A stretch of 64,000 nucleotides of DNA from Erysipelothrix piscisicarius. GTDB taxonomy: Bacteria; Bacillota_I; Bacilli_A; Erysipelotrichales; Erysipelotrichaceae. Position 1 is the stretch's first letter. Each line of letters opens with the position of its first letter. A model generated the notes under the pieces. It was given only the letters and a program-made list of their open reading frames with translations, ran no database searches and was not told the origin of the DNA. Made by a program: the position numbers and the translations under genes. Below, one piece after another: positions 1 through 8,220 of this stretch. Location of the stretch: positions 434,001 to 498,000 of the forward strand of contig NZ_CP034234.1 in NCBI RefSeq assembly GCF_003931795.1, written 5' to 3'.

Positions 1-2
1 AG

Positions 3-113
3 TGTGTCGGAGGGGTTTCATCCAGTGTGTTTGATATTACAGGGGATGAAATTAAGTGTTTACGACAAGGTGTTATTACATTAGAAGAAATCAATAAGGA
101 GGTAGGATTATGA
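3..113 (+). CDS. tsaC: Threonylcarbamoyl-AMP synthase (TsaC/Sua5), C-terminal end only
   Basis: The first frame open from base 3 ends in TGA at 111-113. The last ~36 residues read GGVSSSVFDITG...LRQGVITLEEI, which resembles the end of Sua5/YwlC/TsaC proteins, where a conserved S-S/T-V-x-D-x-T segment precedes a short LRxGxI tail. The family makes threonylcarbamoyl-adenylate for the t6A37 tRNA modification. The stop overlaps the rpiB start as ATGA, indicating translational coupling, and a tsaC-rpiB-glyA-upp order is common in Firmicutes. Only the tail is present, so the catalytic part cannot be checked. Confidence 0.72.
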   Translation, partial: CVGGVSSSVFDITGDEIKCLRQGVITLEEINKEVGL

Positions 114-565
114 AAATCGCTATAGCAGCGGACCACGGAGGGTTTGAAACAAAAGAGGGACTCCGTTTAGTTTTAGAAGAAATGGGTCATGAAGTTAAGG
201 ATTTCGGGGTTTACTCCGAGGAATCCCAGGACTATCCTGATTTTGCGTATCCTGCTGCAAAAGCAGTAGCAGAAGGTTTGTATGATCGAGGTGTTGTTGT
301 TTGTGGAACCGGTGTTGGGGTTTCAATCGTGGCGAATAAGGTAAAAGGGATTCGCTGTGCGCTTGTGACAAGTACGGAAGTTGCTCAACTTACACGTGAG
401 CACAATGATTCAAATATGCTCGCATTGGGAGGCCGTACAACGCCTTATGAAACCAATGTCGCAATTCTTAAGACATGGATTGAGACACCATACAGTGAAG
501 ATGCACGTCATGGTCGTCGTATTTGTAAGATATCTGATTTAGAGACCAAGGAGGGCCGTGAATGA
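110..565 (+). CDS. rpiB: Ribose-5-phosphate isomerase B
   Basis: A 151-residue RpiB/LacAB-family isomerase interconverting ribose 5-phosphate and ribulose 5-phosphate in the non-oxidative pentose phosphate pathway. Visible signatures are the N-terminal AADHGG (residues 7-12), the catalytic cysteine in VVCGTGVG (Cys65) and the [14 protein letters not shown] segment near residues 95-109. Length is normal for the family. It overlaps tsaC by ATGA upstream and glyA downstream (ATG 562 inside its end), so it belongs to one translationally coupled operon. Transketolase at 28.7-30.7 kb acts in the same pathway. Confidence 0.95.
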   Translation: MKIAIAADHGGFETKEGLRLVLEEMGHEVKDFGVYSEESQDYPDFAYPAAKAVAEGLYDRGVVVCGTGVGVSIVANKVKGIRCALVTSTEVAQLTREHNDSNMLALGGRTTPYETNVAILKTWIETPYSEDARHGRRICKISDLETKEGRE

Positions 566-1794
566 GAGATACAAAAGTATTTGAAGCCATTGAATTAGAA
601 GAGCAACGTCAACTTGATCACATTGAGTTAATTGCTTCAGAAAATTATGTTTCAGATCAAGTACTGGAAGTTACCGGAAGCATTCTAACGAATAAATATG
701 CGGAAGGGTATCCTGGAAAACGCTATTATGGCGGTTGTGAGTATGTGGATGTTATTGAAAATTTAGCGATTGACCGTCTTAAAGAAATTTATGGTGCAGA
801 GCACGCGAATGTTCAACCCCATAGTGGCTCTCAAGCGAATATGGCCGTGTATATGACTGTATTAGAACATGGTGATGTAGTTTTAGGGATGGATTTAAAT
901 TCGGGTGGTCATCTTACTCATGGACACCAATTAAACTTCTCGGGAATTAATTACACATTCTTCGGATATGGTGTTGATAAACACACTGAAATGATTGATT
1001 ATGACTATGTATTGAAAAGAGCCTTAGAAGTTCAACCTAAATTAATCGTGGCAGGAGCAAGTGCATATTCTCGCGAAATTGACTTCAAACGTTTTAAAGA
1101 AATTGCGGATGAGGTTGGCGCTTATCTTATGGTAGATATGGCTCATATTGCTGGTCTTGTAGCTTCAGGACTTCATCAAAGTCCCGTTCCTTATGCAGAC
1201 TTTGTAACAACAACAACGCATAAAACACTGCGCGGTCCGCGTGGGGGAGCAATTCTCTGTAAAGAAAAATATGCTCGTAAACTGGATCGATCCGTATTCC
1301 CTGGAATGCAAGGGGGACCTTTAATGCATGTGATTGCAGGAAAGGCTGTGTGCTTCTATGAAGCGTTGCAACCAAATTTCAAAACATATCAAAAACAAGT
1401 TATCTGGAATGCACAAACACTTGCAGATGCGTTTGCGGATTTAGGATACCGTTTGGTAAGTGGTGGAACCGATAACCATTTAATTCTTGTGGATGTGAAA
1501 AACAGCATAGGAATGACGGGGGCACATGCGGAAAAAGTCCTTGATAAAGTAGGTATTACCATAAACAAAAATGCAATTCCTTTTGATTCGGAAAGACCAG
1601 CAGTCACCAGTGGAATCCGTCTAGGATCTCCTGCAATGACAAGTCGCGGCTTTAAAGAGGAAGAGTTTAAAAAGATTGCTTATTGGGTTCATGAAGCATT
1701 GACGCACTATGAAGACGAAGAAATCTTGACACGAATTAGTAATGAAGTAAAAACATTAACACGTCAATACCCGGTGAGAGGAGAAAGAATATGA
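562..1794 (+). CDS. glyA: Serine hydroxymethyltransferase
   Basis: A 410-residue PLP enzyme converting serine and tetrahydrofolate to glycine and 5,10-methylene-THF, the main source of one-carbon units. The family is recognised from [10 protein letters not shown] near residues 20-29, the [13 protein letters not shown] substrate region, and the PLP lysine in [14 protein letters not shown] (about Lys221). It is full length and intact. The start overlaps the end of rpiB and its stop overlaps the upp start, so rpiB-glyA-upp form one operon, a common Firmicute arrangement. Confidence 0.97.
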   Translation: MRDTKVFEAIELEEQRQLDHIELIASENYVSDQVLEVTGSILTNKYAEGYPGKRYYGGCEYVDVIENLAIDRLKEIYGAEHANVQPHSGSQANMAVYMTVLEHGDVVLGMDLNSGGHLTHGHQLNFSGINYTFFGYGVDKHTEMIDYDYVLKRALEVQPKLIVAGASAYSREIDFKRFKEIADEVGAYLMVDMAHIAGLVASGLHQSPVPYADFVTTTTHKTLRGPRGGAILCKEKYARKLDRSVFPGMQGGPLMHVIAGKAVCFYEALQPNFKTYQKQVIWNAQTLADAFADLGYRLVSGGTDNHLILVDVKNSIGMTGAHAEKVLDKVGITINKNAIPFDSERPAVTSGIRLGSPAMTSRGFKEEEFKKIAYWVHEALTHYEDEEILTRISNEVKTLTRQYPVRGERI

Positions 1795-2411
1795 TTACAG
1801 TATTAAATCACCCATTAATTACACATAAACTTACACAAATGAGAATGGAATCAACAAAAACAAAGGATTTCCGTCAAAATCTCGATGAAATAGCAGGTCT
1901 AATGGCCTATGAAATCACACGTGATCTCAAATTAGATCCAATTACAATTCACACACCATGTGGAGAATATGATACATTTGAAATGAAACGTGATGTTGTT
2001 TTAGTTCCGATTTTACGTGCAGGCCTTGGTATGGTTGATGGAATTCAAAATTTAATTCCAACAGCAAAAGTAGGACATGTTGGTGTATATCGTGATGAAG
2101 AAACACTGATGCCACATGAATATTTCGCAAAATTCCCTGAAAATCTAGCAGAATCTGAAGTCTTGGTTTTAGACCCAATGTTAGCAACAGGTGGTAGTGC
2201 AGATGCAGCGATTGAAATCGTTAAAAAACATGGGGCAAAGACAATTAAACTTGTTTGTCTTGTTGGTGCACCTGAAGGGGTAGAGCTTATCAAAAAAGCA
2301 CATCCAGATGTTGATATTTTCTTAGCGGCATTGGATGAAAAACTCAATGACGATGGCTATATTGTTCCAGGTCTTGGTGATGCTGGAGACCGTATTTTCG
2401 GTACGAAATAA
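1791..2411 (+). CDS. upp: Uracil phosphoribosyltransferase
   Basis: A 206-residue UPRTase making UMP from uracil and PRPP for pyrimidine salvage. The PRPP-binding loop is seen as [12 protein letters not shown] (about residues 124-135), and the C-terminal [10 protein letters not shown] is the uracil-binding signature. Full length. Its ATG overlaps the glyA stop, and a strong hairpin terminator follows the stop, closing the rpiB-glyA-upp operon. Confidence 0.97.
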   Translation: MITVLNHPLITHKLTQMRMESTKTKDFRQNLDEIAGLMAYEITRDLKLDPITIHTPCGEYDTFEMKRDVVLVPILRAGLGMVDGIQNLIPTAKVGHVGVYRDEETLMPHEYFAKFPENLAESEVLVLDPMLATGGSADAAIEIVKKHGAKTIKLVCLVGAPEGVELIKKAHPDVDIFLAALDEKLNDDGYIVPGLGDAGDRIFGTK

Positions 2412-2416
2412 TTTCC

Positions 2417-2445
2417 AAACCACAGTTTTTCTGTGGTTTTTTGTT
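2417..2445 (+). terminator. Rho-independent terminator after upp
   Basis: Perfect 8-bp stem AACCACAG / CTGTGGTT with a T5 loop at 2418-2438, followed by a T-rich run. It lies seven bases after the upp stop. Confidence 0.9.
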
Positions 2446-2479
2446 TTGATTCATGCATTACTAAAAGGAGGGGTTCACC

Positions 2480-3214
2480 ATGATTGTGGAAGTGTGTGCA
2501 GGAAGTGTAGAAGATTGTATTGTTGCGAATGCATGCGGTGCAAATCGTATTGAACTAAACAGTGGTCTTTATCTCGGTGGTTTAACACCGAGTGTGGGCA
2601 TGCTTATATCAGCGAAAAAATATACGACGTTACCAATTATTACGATGGTTCGTCCCCGCGGCGGCGGATTTTTTTACTCTATGATAGAGTTTGAGACAAT
2701 GGTTCTTGATGCAGAGCGCTTAATTCAAAGTGGATCCGATGGTTTGGTTTTTGGGTTTCTAAATGAAGATGCCTCAGTAAATAAAGAACGAACCCAACAA
2801 TTCGTAGCGATGTGTAAAAGTGCGGGAATTGAATCTGTATTTCATCGTGCTTTTGATTGTGTGAACGATCCCATTCAAGCAATCGAAGATTTAATTGCTT
2901 GTGGGGTTGATCGTGTATTAACAAGTGGTCTACAAGCTCAAGCAGGCGCGGGCACCGATTTATTGGCAGACCTTAATGCGAAGTATTCTGGGAAAATTGA
3001 ATTTTGTGTGGGTGCAGGCGTGAATGAGCACAACGCTTTAGAAATTGTGGATAAAACAGGGATTACACAACTTCACAGCTCATTTAAAACGTGGTATTTG
3101 GACCCGACAACTCAAAATGATACGGTATCGTATGCTTATAGTGATTTAGGTGCCTTCGAGGGTGTGAGTGAGGAAAAACTCAAAGTGTTTATCAAGACGA
3201 TTCAAAGTCGATAA
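2480..3214 (+). CDS. cutC: CutC family protein (PF03932)
   Basis: A 244-residue TIM-barrel protein of the CutC family, linked to copper homeostasis; its biochemical activity is not settled. Visible signatures are the N-terminal VEVCAGSVED, the RIELNSGLYLGGLTPS segment near residues 30-45, MVRPRGGGF (about residues 56-64) and FHRAFD near 115-120. The start is set by a strong AAAGGAGG about 10 bases upstream of ATG 2480. The gene is intact and monocistronic, lying between the upp terminator and the fluoride riboswitch. Confidence 0.9.
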   Translation: MIVEVCAGSVEDCIVANACGANRIELNSGLYLGGLTPSVGMLISAKKYTTLPIITMVRPRGGGFFYSMIEFETMVLDAERLIQSGSDGLVFGFLNEDASVNKERTQQFVAMCKSAGIESVFHRAFDCVNDPIQAIEDLIACGVDRVLTSGLQAQAGAGTDLLADLNAKYSGKIEFCVGAGVNEHNALEIVDKTGITQLHSSFKTWYLDPTTQNDTVSYAYSDLGAFEGVSEEKLKVFIKTIQSR

Positions 3215-3221
3215 AATCTGT

Positions 3222-3227
3222 TATAAT
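3222..3227 (+). promoter_or_regulatory. -10 element upstream of the fluoride riboswitch
   Basis: A consensus TATAAT lies about 10 bases before the aptamer begins, so the transcript would start at the 5' end of the riboswitch. The matching -35 is weak (TTCAAA at 3201-3206, 15-base spacer). Confidence 0.55.
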
Positions 3228-3236
3228 ATTAAAAAC

Positions 3237-3281
3237 GGTGATGGAGTTCACCATAATTGCGACAGCTGATAACTCCTACAT
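3237..3281 (+). ncRNA. Fluoride (crcB-type) riboswitch aptamer
   Basis: The stretch beginning GGTGATGGAGTTCACC, followed by an A-rich joint, a short stem and GCTGATAACTCCTAC, matches the conserved core of the fluoride riboswitch (GGnGATGGnGTTC...GCTGATrACTCCTAC) almost position by position. Fluoride binding stabilises a pseudoknot and normally turns expression ON. The 3' CTCCTAC segment is also the 5' arm of the terminator at 3271-3318, which gives the switching logic. It stands directly before a cation/proton antiporter gene, a known class of fluoride-riboswitch target. Confidence 0.93.
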
Positions 3282-3318
3282 AGACCATAGGGTCTTTTTG
3301 TAGGAGTTTTTTTTATGG
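3271..3318 (+). terminator. Regulated terminator of the fluoride riboswitch
   Basis: A perfect 10-bp arm pair, AACTCCTACA (3271-3280) with TGTAGGAGTT (3299-3308), contains a nested AGACC/GGTCT pair and is followed by a T8 tract. Its 5' arm is shared with the aptamer core, so a folded fluoride-bound aptamer should prevent the terminator from forming. The downstream ATG is at 3326. Confidence 0.92.
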
Positions 3319-3325
3319 AGGCGTT

Positions 3326-4476
3326 ATGATTTATACAATCGTGTTAATTATTGCTTTAGGTTTTCTTTTGAAAAAGGTAGGACTAAGACTACACCTACCA
3401 CCGTTGATTTTGTTGGTTCTTATGGGAATGGTTATAGGGCCTTTTGGGTTGGATTGGATTCATCCAACGATTCAAGGGTTATCCCCGACATTAGAGGTGT
3501 CGCTCTGATCATTATTCTGTTAAGGGCGGGGTTTGGGATTGATCGCGAAAATCTTATGCACGTGGGTCGACCAGCGTTACTTCTAAGCTTTGTACCGGGA
3601 GTTTTTGAGGCGGTGACGGTAATGGCTCTAAGTGTCTACTTATTGGGGTTCACTGTAATACAAGGCGGGATGATGGGGTTTATTTTAGCCGCGGTGTCAC
3701 CGGCTGTTGTTGTTCCCATGATGGTTTATCTTGAAAAGAGCCAAATAGGCACAGAAAAAAAGATTCCGACACTCATATTGGCTGGAGCTTCCGTGGATGA
3801 TGTAGTCGCTATCTCAATCTTCTCTGTTTTTCTAAGTCTTGCGACTGCAAGGACGGCCTCAATGCTTCAAATTATGCTTAGATTACCCGTAATGATAGTT
3901 TCTGGAATTATTTCCGGGGTAATGCTGGGGCGCCTTATCAGTGCATTGGGGAAGCATACAAAATACACGGTAGTCCTTCTACTCTTTCTCGCTTTTGTTT
4001 TACAAAAAACAGAAAGCGTCTTTCCGGTTGCATCACTTCTAGGAATTATGGTGAGTGCCATAACAATTAAAGAGTATAATCCACAGATATCGGATTATCT
4101 TTCGCAGGCGATGGATTCACTCTGGATGGTTGCGGAGGTGTTTCTTTTTGTGCTGGTTGGTGCGCAAGTGGATTTTAAAGCCGCGCAGTCATCGGGTATA
4201 ATCGGAGTTGTGATCATTATTGGTGCTCTTTTGATGCGTATGGTCGGTGTGTTTATTTCATTGATTAGAACAGATTTAAAGCTTAAGGAACACGTTTTTG
4301 TAGCAATTTCATACATACCAAAGGCAACAGTTCAAGCCGCGATTGGTGGTACACCCTTGGCGCTTGGATTGGCACATGGCGATGTAATTCTTGCGTTATC
4401 GGTGCTTGCGATTTTAATGACAACACCTTTGGGAGCAATTGGAATGAATTTAAGCGCAAAGGGACTTCTGGAATGA
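3326..4476 (+). pseudogene. Fluoride-riboswitch-controlled cation/proton antiporter (CPA family), frameshifted
   Basis: A Na+/H+-exchanger-type membrane protein of ~383 residues if repaired. Frame 1 gives hydrophobic helices ending at LDWIHPTIQGLSP; the next in-frame stop is at 3506-3508. Frame 3 continues as DIRGVALIIILLRAGFGID, the usual continuation in this family, to 4476. The junction lies at a CCCC run (3483-3486), where one extra C restores the frame, so a one-base loss is the simplest explanation. The rest shows ten or so membrane helices and an ASVDDVVAIS motif with the paired acidic residues of CPA exchangers. Its fluoride riboswitch suggests a role in fluoride stress. As written the protein is truncated to 60 residues. 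Confidence 0.85.
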
Positions 4477-4567
4477 ACGAAAAACAAGAATATCGTAAAT
4501 TTTGTTATTTTATATTATCAATGGAATTTCGATGTGTTATTTGGTATAGTAATATAGGTGAATAATT

Positions 4568-4768
4568 ATGCATGATATCCAAAGAATTGTTTTATATTTC
4601 GTATGTTTTCTCGCAAGTGCGTATGCGCTCAGTGGGATTGATTTTCATAAAGTGATGCGAAAAGGTAGTGAAACGCGTATTCAATTACTCTACATATTCT
4701 TATCTCTTGGATTAGGTTATGTTGTAGCGCAGTTTTTAATGGGATTATCATTCGCTTATTTCATGTAG
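4568..4768 (+). CDS. DUF1146 family membrane protein (YwzB-like)
   Basis: A 66-residue protein with two predicted membrane helices (about residues 7-22 and 42-64) joined by a charged loop containing RKGSETRIQLL. Size, topology and the loop match the DUF1146/YwzB family, small membrane proteins of unknown function in Firmicutes that are often encoded near ATP synthase or mbl/mreB genes. An AGGTGA ribosome site precedes ATG 4568. It sits 28 bp upstream of mbl and is probably cotranscribed with it. The function is unknown. Confidence 0.8.
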   Translation: MHDIQRIVLYFVCFLASAYALSGIDFHKVMRKGSETRIQLLYIFLSLGLGYVVAQFLMGLSFAYFM

Positions 4769-4796
4769 AAAAGACGAGAGAATTGGAGGACAAAGA

Positions 4797-5795
4797 ATGT
4801 TTTCAAAAGCAGTCGGAATTGACTTAGGTACCGCAAATATTTTAATTTATGTAAAAGGCGAAGGCGTCGTTTTAGACGAACCTTCTGTAGTATCCATTGA
4901 TGCTGAAACTAAAAAATGCCTTGCTGTAGGACAATCAGCAAAAGATATGTTAGGACGTACACCAGGACGTGTTCTAGCAATTCGTCCATTGAAGGATGGG
5001 GTTATTGCAGATTTTGAAGTGACAGAAATGATGCTTCAATATTTTGTTAGAAAATTAAACCTGAAGGGGATGTTTTCTCGACCAACAATTTTAATTTGCT
5101 GTCCATCAAACATTACATCTGTAGAACGTAAAGCGATCAGTGATGCTGCTTACCGTGCAGGTGCAAAACGTGTTTACATCGAAGAGGAACCAAAGGTTGC
5201 TGCAGTAGGAGCAAATCTTGATATTTCTAAACCAGCGGGATCAATGGTTTTAGATATAGGTGGAGGAACAACGGATGTTGCAATCCTTTCACTTGGAGAA
5301 ATCGTAACAAGTACCTCACTAAAAGTTGCGGGAGACCGTTTAGATCATGACATTATCAAATATGTTAAAGATACTTATAAACTTTTAATTGGTGATCGTA
5401 CCGCTGAAGAAATTAAAACACATATTGGAACTGCTCGTATTGACAGTGTCAAAGACATGGAACAAACTACAATTGCGGTCAGTGGTCGCGATTTAGTTAC
5501 AGGTCTTCCAAATACAATTACATTAAAAGCGGAAGAAACAGCGAATGCAATGCACGAAAGTCTTCAAGATATTGTTCGCGCATGCCGTACTGTTCTTGAA
5601 CAAACACCTCCTGAATTATCAGCAGATATTGTAGGACGAGGAATTGTCCTTACAGGTGGTGGTGCTCTATTACATGGCCTTGATGAATTAATTTCACATG
5701 AATTAAGTATTCCAGTTTATGTTGCTGAAAACGCATTAACTTGTGTAGCTGAAGGAACAGGAATCATGTTAGAAAACTTAGACTTAGTACGATAA
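4797..5795 (+). CDS. mbl: Actin-like cell-shape protein Mbl/MreB
   Basis: A 332-residue bacterial actin forming membrane-associated filaments that direct the lateral-wall elongation machinery. Signatures are the phosphate-1 loop GIDLGTANILIYVKG (residues 8-22), RPLKDGVIADFEVTE (about 63-77), LICCPSNITSVERKA, EEEPKVAAVGA, the phosphate-2 loop LDIGGGTTDVA and the adenosine-binding LTGGGALLHGLD. The IADFEVTEMML segment and MFSKAVGIDLGTAN start are closer to Bacillus Mbl than to MreB, so mbl is preferred. A terminator follows. Confidence 0.93.
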   Translation: MFSKAVGIDLGTANILIYVKGEGVVLDEPSVVSIDAETKKCLAVGQSAKDMLGRTPGRVLAIRPLKDGVIADFEVTEMMLQYFVRKLNLKGMFSRPTILICCPSNITSVERKAISDAAYRAGAKRVYIEEEPKVAAVGANLDISKPAGSMVLDIGGGTTDVAILSLGEIVTSTSLKVAGDRLDHDIIKYVKDTYKLLIGDRTAEEIKTHIGTARIDSVKDMEQTTIAVSGRDLVTGLPNTITLKAEETANAMHESLQDIVRACRTVLEQTPPELSADIVGRGIVLTGGGALLHGLDELISHELSIPVYVAENALTCVAEGTGIMLENLDLVR

Positions 5796-5812
5796 TTACA
5801 ACTAAGTGTTTT

Positions 5813-5838
5813 AAAAAGAGCCAATGGCTCTTTTTATT
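5813..5838 (+). terminator. Rho-independent terminator after mbl
   Basis: Ten-base arms AAAAAGAGCC / GGCTCTTTTT with an AAT loop at 5813-5835, then T/A-rich sequence. It closes the DUF1146-mbl unit. Confidence 0.88.
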
Positions 5839-5884
5839 TAGGGAGTATTCTATTAAAAGATTATCTAGTTTCGGAGGGATTTTT

Positions 5885-6450
5885 ATGATGAAACTAGAAC
5901 CTGGTTGGCTAAAAAATGTGAAAACCGGTCCATTCATCGGACGGTTGAAGATTATTTAAATACATATCGAAGTTATATTTATCTGTTGCCACCCTACTAT
6001 ATTCGAAAAGAATGTATCAGTGGTCTGAATCGAATGTGTCGGCAAAAAAATTGGTCGTGTGAATCGTTGAATTTGAGTGTATCGATTGGGGATATCTGTT
6101 ATATGGAGTTTGGGCAGGCTTTTATCAATGAAGCCGGTTATCAACATTTTGGATTGGTTATGGGAATTTTCAACTATAAACTATTTGTCGTACCGATGAC
6201 TTCAAATTATGAAATTATTCAGCAGGCGCGCAATATTAATCAGTTGGGAAAGCGCCATTTATATTACATTGGGCAGATTCCGGGTCTAAATAAGTCTTCG
6301 GTACTCTTCCTTAACGATTGTAAATATGTTAATTCAGCAAGAGTGATTTCAATTAATGGACGAATTGATCCGAATGGACCGATGTTTAAAGAAATTCGTG
6401 ATCTGATTATAAAAGAAACGTTTGGTATGGAGGTAAGTGAAGATGCATAA
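5885..6450 (+). pseudogene. PemK/MazF-fold-like protein upstream of tilS, frameshifted near its start
   Basis: The best-placed start is ATG 5885, nine bases or less after GGAGGGA, but that frame stops after 25 codons. Another frame is open from TTG 5905 to 6450. One extra G at 5939-5940 joins them as KTGPFIG-TVEDYLNTYRS, giving ~188 residues. The C-terminal half (from about residue 75) reads VSIGDICYMEFG...GYQHFGLVMGI, then a basic loop and LNKSSVLFLNDCKYVNSARV. This parallels the PemK/MazF fold (GDI-Y-x-x-FG ... LxKxSVVxLxxxRxIxxxRL). The N-terminal ~70 residues are an unusual extension. No antitoxin lies beside it, so a toxin role is only a possibility. It overlaps tilS by 8 bases. Confidence 0.6.
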
Positions 6451-7642
6451 ACAATGGATTGTAGGTGTATCGGGAGGCCCTGATTCAATGGCCCTTCTCG
6501 ATAAACTTTCGCAACAAGGCATAGATTGTGTTGCGGCCCATGTTAACTATGGTAAAAGAGAAACAAGTCAACGTGACGAAGACATCGTCAAAGCATATTG
6601 TGAAAAACATCAGATCACATTCGAATGCTTGAACTATATCGATGATGGTCAAAACCATAATTTTCAACACCAAGCGCGGGAGTTTCGTTATGCCTTCTTT
6701 AGAAATCTTGTAAATAAGTATCAAGCCGAAGGCGTCGCGGTTGCCCACCACTTTAACGATGATTTGGAGACGTATCTTTTCCAAAAAAAACGAAATATGG
6801 AAAGTGAGCACATTGGCTTGGCCGAGTATACACAAATCATGGGGATTACAGTTTGGCGTCCGCTTTTGGATATGACAAAAGCAATGATTCTTAAGTATTG
6901 TGAAGAACAGCAAATTCATTTTGGTATTGATGAATCGAATTTAAGTCTTGACTATACACGCAACCAAATACGTCATGAGATTTCGAAGATGGATAAGGCA
7001 TCATATGAAAGTTTAGTTAAAGAAATGGTTGCTGCAAAGCAATGTGGTGAAAAAAGGAGTAAAATAGTGAGGAGTATCGCCTTACAATTGGGTTCTAAAG
7101 TTAAGGTCGATATGTATGCTCTAATCCAGGATGGAATACGGACACGCGTGCTTCGTTTGTGGATGTCACAACATGGAGTCGATACGCATACAATGAGTGG
7201 ACGTTTTCTGAAAGAACTTGATGAACTCATTCTGCAAGAAAAGGCATTTCTCCAGTTTGGGGACATGCGGCTGAGTTCAAGTTATGGTGAACTATCCCTT
7301 GCAAAAAACGCTGCATTTGAATATCACTATAATGAGATAAGGTATGAATCTACGAATCATTTTATCTTAAGTAAGACGGGTCAAACGATTCAAGGTGTAA
7401 CCCTTTCTGAATCTGATTTTCCAATTGTGATTCGAAATGCCCGTGAGGGAGATGCAATTAAAATGCGGTTTGGAACGAAGTCATTAAATCGATTCTTTAT
7501 TGATCGAAAAATACCACGTCATGAACGTGAATTGTGCCCTGTTATTGTGAATTCTTCGCAACAAATTGTGTTTGTTGTGGGAATGGGTTGTGATGCGCAT
7601 CATTACTCTAACAATCCCAATCTTTTTATGTTAGAATTATAG
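6443..7642 (+). CDS. tilS: tRNA(Ile)-lysidine synthase
   Basis: A 399-residue N-type PP-loop ATPase that places lysidine on C34 of tRNA-Ile(CAU). The PP-loop is seen as VSGGPDSMALLDKL (residues 8-21), followed by AHVNYGKR and VAHHFNDDLET. The C-terminal third holds the TilS domain with GD...K...KSLNRFFIDRKIPR. The start chosen is ATG 6443, preceded by TGGAGG at 6428-6433; the upstream GTG at 6437 is too close to that site. The next genes are hpt and ftsH, the classic Firmicute tilS-hpt-ftsH cluster. Confidence 0.93.
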   Translation: MHKQWIVGVSGGPDSMALLDKLSQQGIDCVAAHVNYGKRETSQRDEDIVKAYCEKHQITFECLNYIDDGQNHNFQHQAREFRYAFFRNLVNKYQAEGVAVAHHFNDDLETYLFQKKRNMESEHIGLAEYTQIMGITVWRPLLDMTKAMILKYCEEQQIHFGIDESNLSLDYTRNQIRHEISKMDKASYESLVKEMVAAKQCGEKRSKIVRSIALQLGSKVKVDMYALIQDGIRTRVLRLWMSQHGVDTHTMSGRFLKELDELILQEKAFLQFGDMRLSSSYGELSLAKNAAFEYHYNEIRYESTNHFILSKTGQTIQGVTLSESDFPIVIRNAREGDAIKMRFGTKSLNRFFIDRKIPRHERELCPVIVNSSQQIVFVVGMGCDAHHYSNNPNLFMLEL

Positions 7643-7667
7643 TTATCGCAGGAGGATTATTTATAGT

Positions 7668-8207
7668 ATGCACCAAGATGTAGAGAGTATTTTGATTAGT
7701 GAACAAGAAATTGAAAAAAGATGTGAAGAACTCGGACAAGTTATCACAGAACATTATAAAAATGTAGAAGGTCCGCTCGTACTTGTGGCACTTTTAAAAG
7801 GATCCGTACCATTCCTTGCACGCCTCATTAAGTATATCGACCTTGATATCGAATTTGATTTCATGGATGTTTCAAGTTACGAAGGTACGGAATCATCACG
7901 CGATATTCGAATTTTAAAAGATTTGGATCGTTCAATTAAAGGCACGAATATCTTACTTGTAGAAGATATTGTGGATACAGGAAATACCCTAAAAGCAGTT
8001 ATTAAACTCTTAATGAATAAGGGCGCTAATGATGTAAAAGTTATCACATTGTTGGACAAACCATCACGTCGTGACGTTGATGTATATGCTGACTTTATTG
8101 GGTTTGAAATCGAGAACCTATTTGTAATCGGTTTTGGTATGGACTATTATGAAAAATATAGACAATTACCATACATTGGAATTTTAAAAGATACAGTCTA
8201 TAAGTAA
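7668..8207 (+). CDS. hpt: Hypoxanthine phosphoribosyltransferase
   Basis: A 179-residue type I PRTase converting hypoxanthine (and usually guanine) to IMP/GMP with PRPP. The PRPP loop is LLVEDIVDTGNT (about residues 97-108), the pyrophosphate-binding segment is LVALLKGSVPF, and the C-terminal FVIGFGMDY carries the purine-binding aromatic region. Start is supported by AGGAGG upstream of ATG 7668. It lies between tilS and ftsH, 13 bp from the latter. Confidence 0.95.
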   Translation: MHQDVESILISEQEIEKRCEELGQVITEHYKNVEGPLVLVALLKGSVPFLARLIKYIDLDIEFDFMDVSSYEGTESSRDIRILKDLDRSIKGTNILLVEDIVDTGNTLKAVIKLLMNKGANDVKVITLLDKPSRRDVDVYADFIGFEIENLFVIGFGMDYYEKYRQLPYIGILKDTVYK

Positions 8208-8220
8208 GGAGTGAATCCCG

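Noticed and set aside
2045..2347. Antisense ORF of 100 codons opposite upp
   Set aside because: It is a shadow of a highly conserved gene with no ribosome site or homology; many similar antisense frames occur opposite ftsH, rplA and others.
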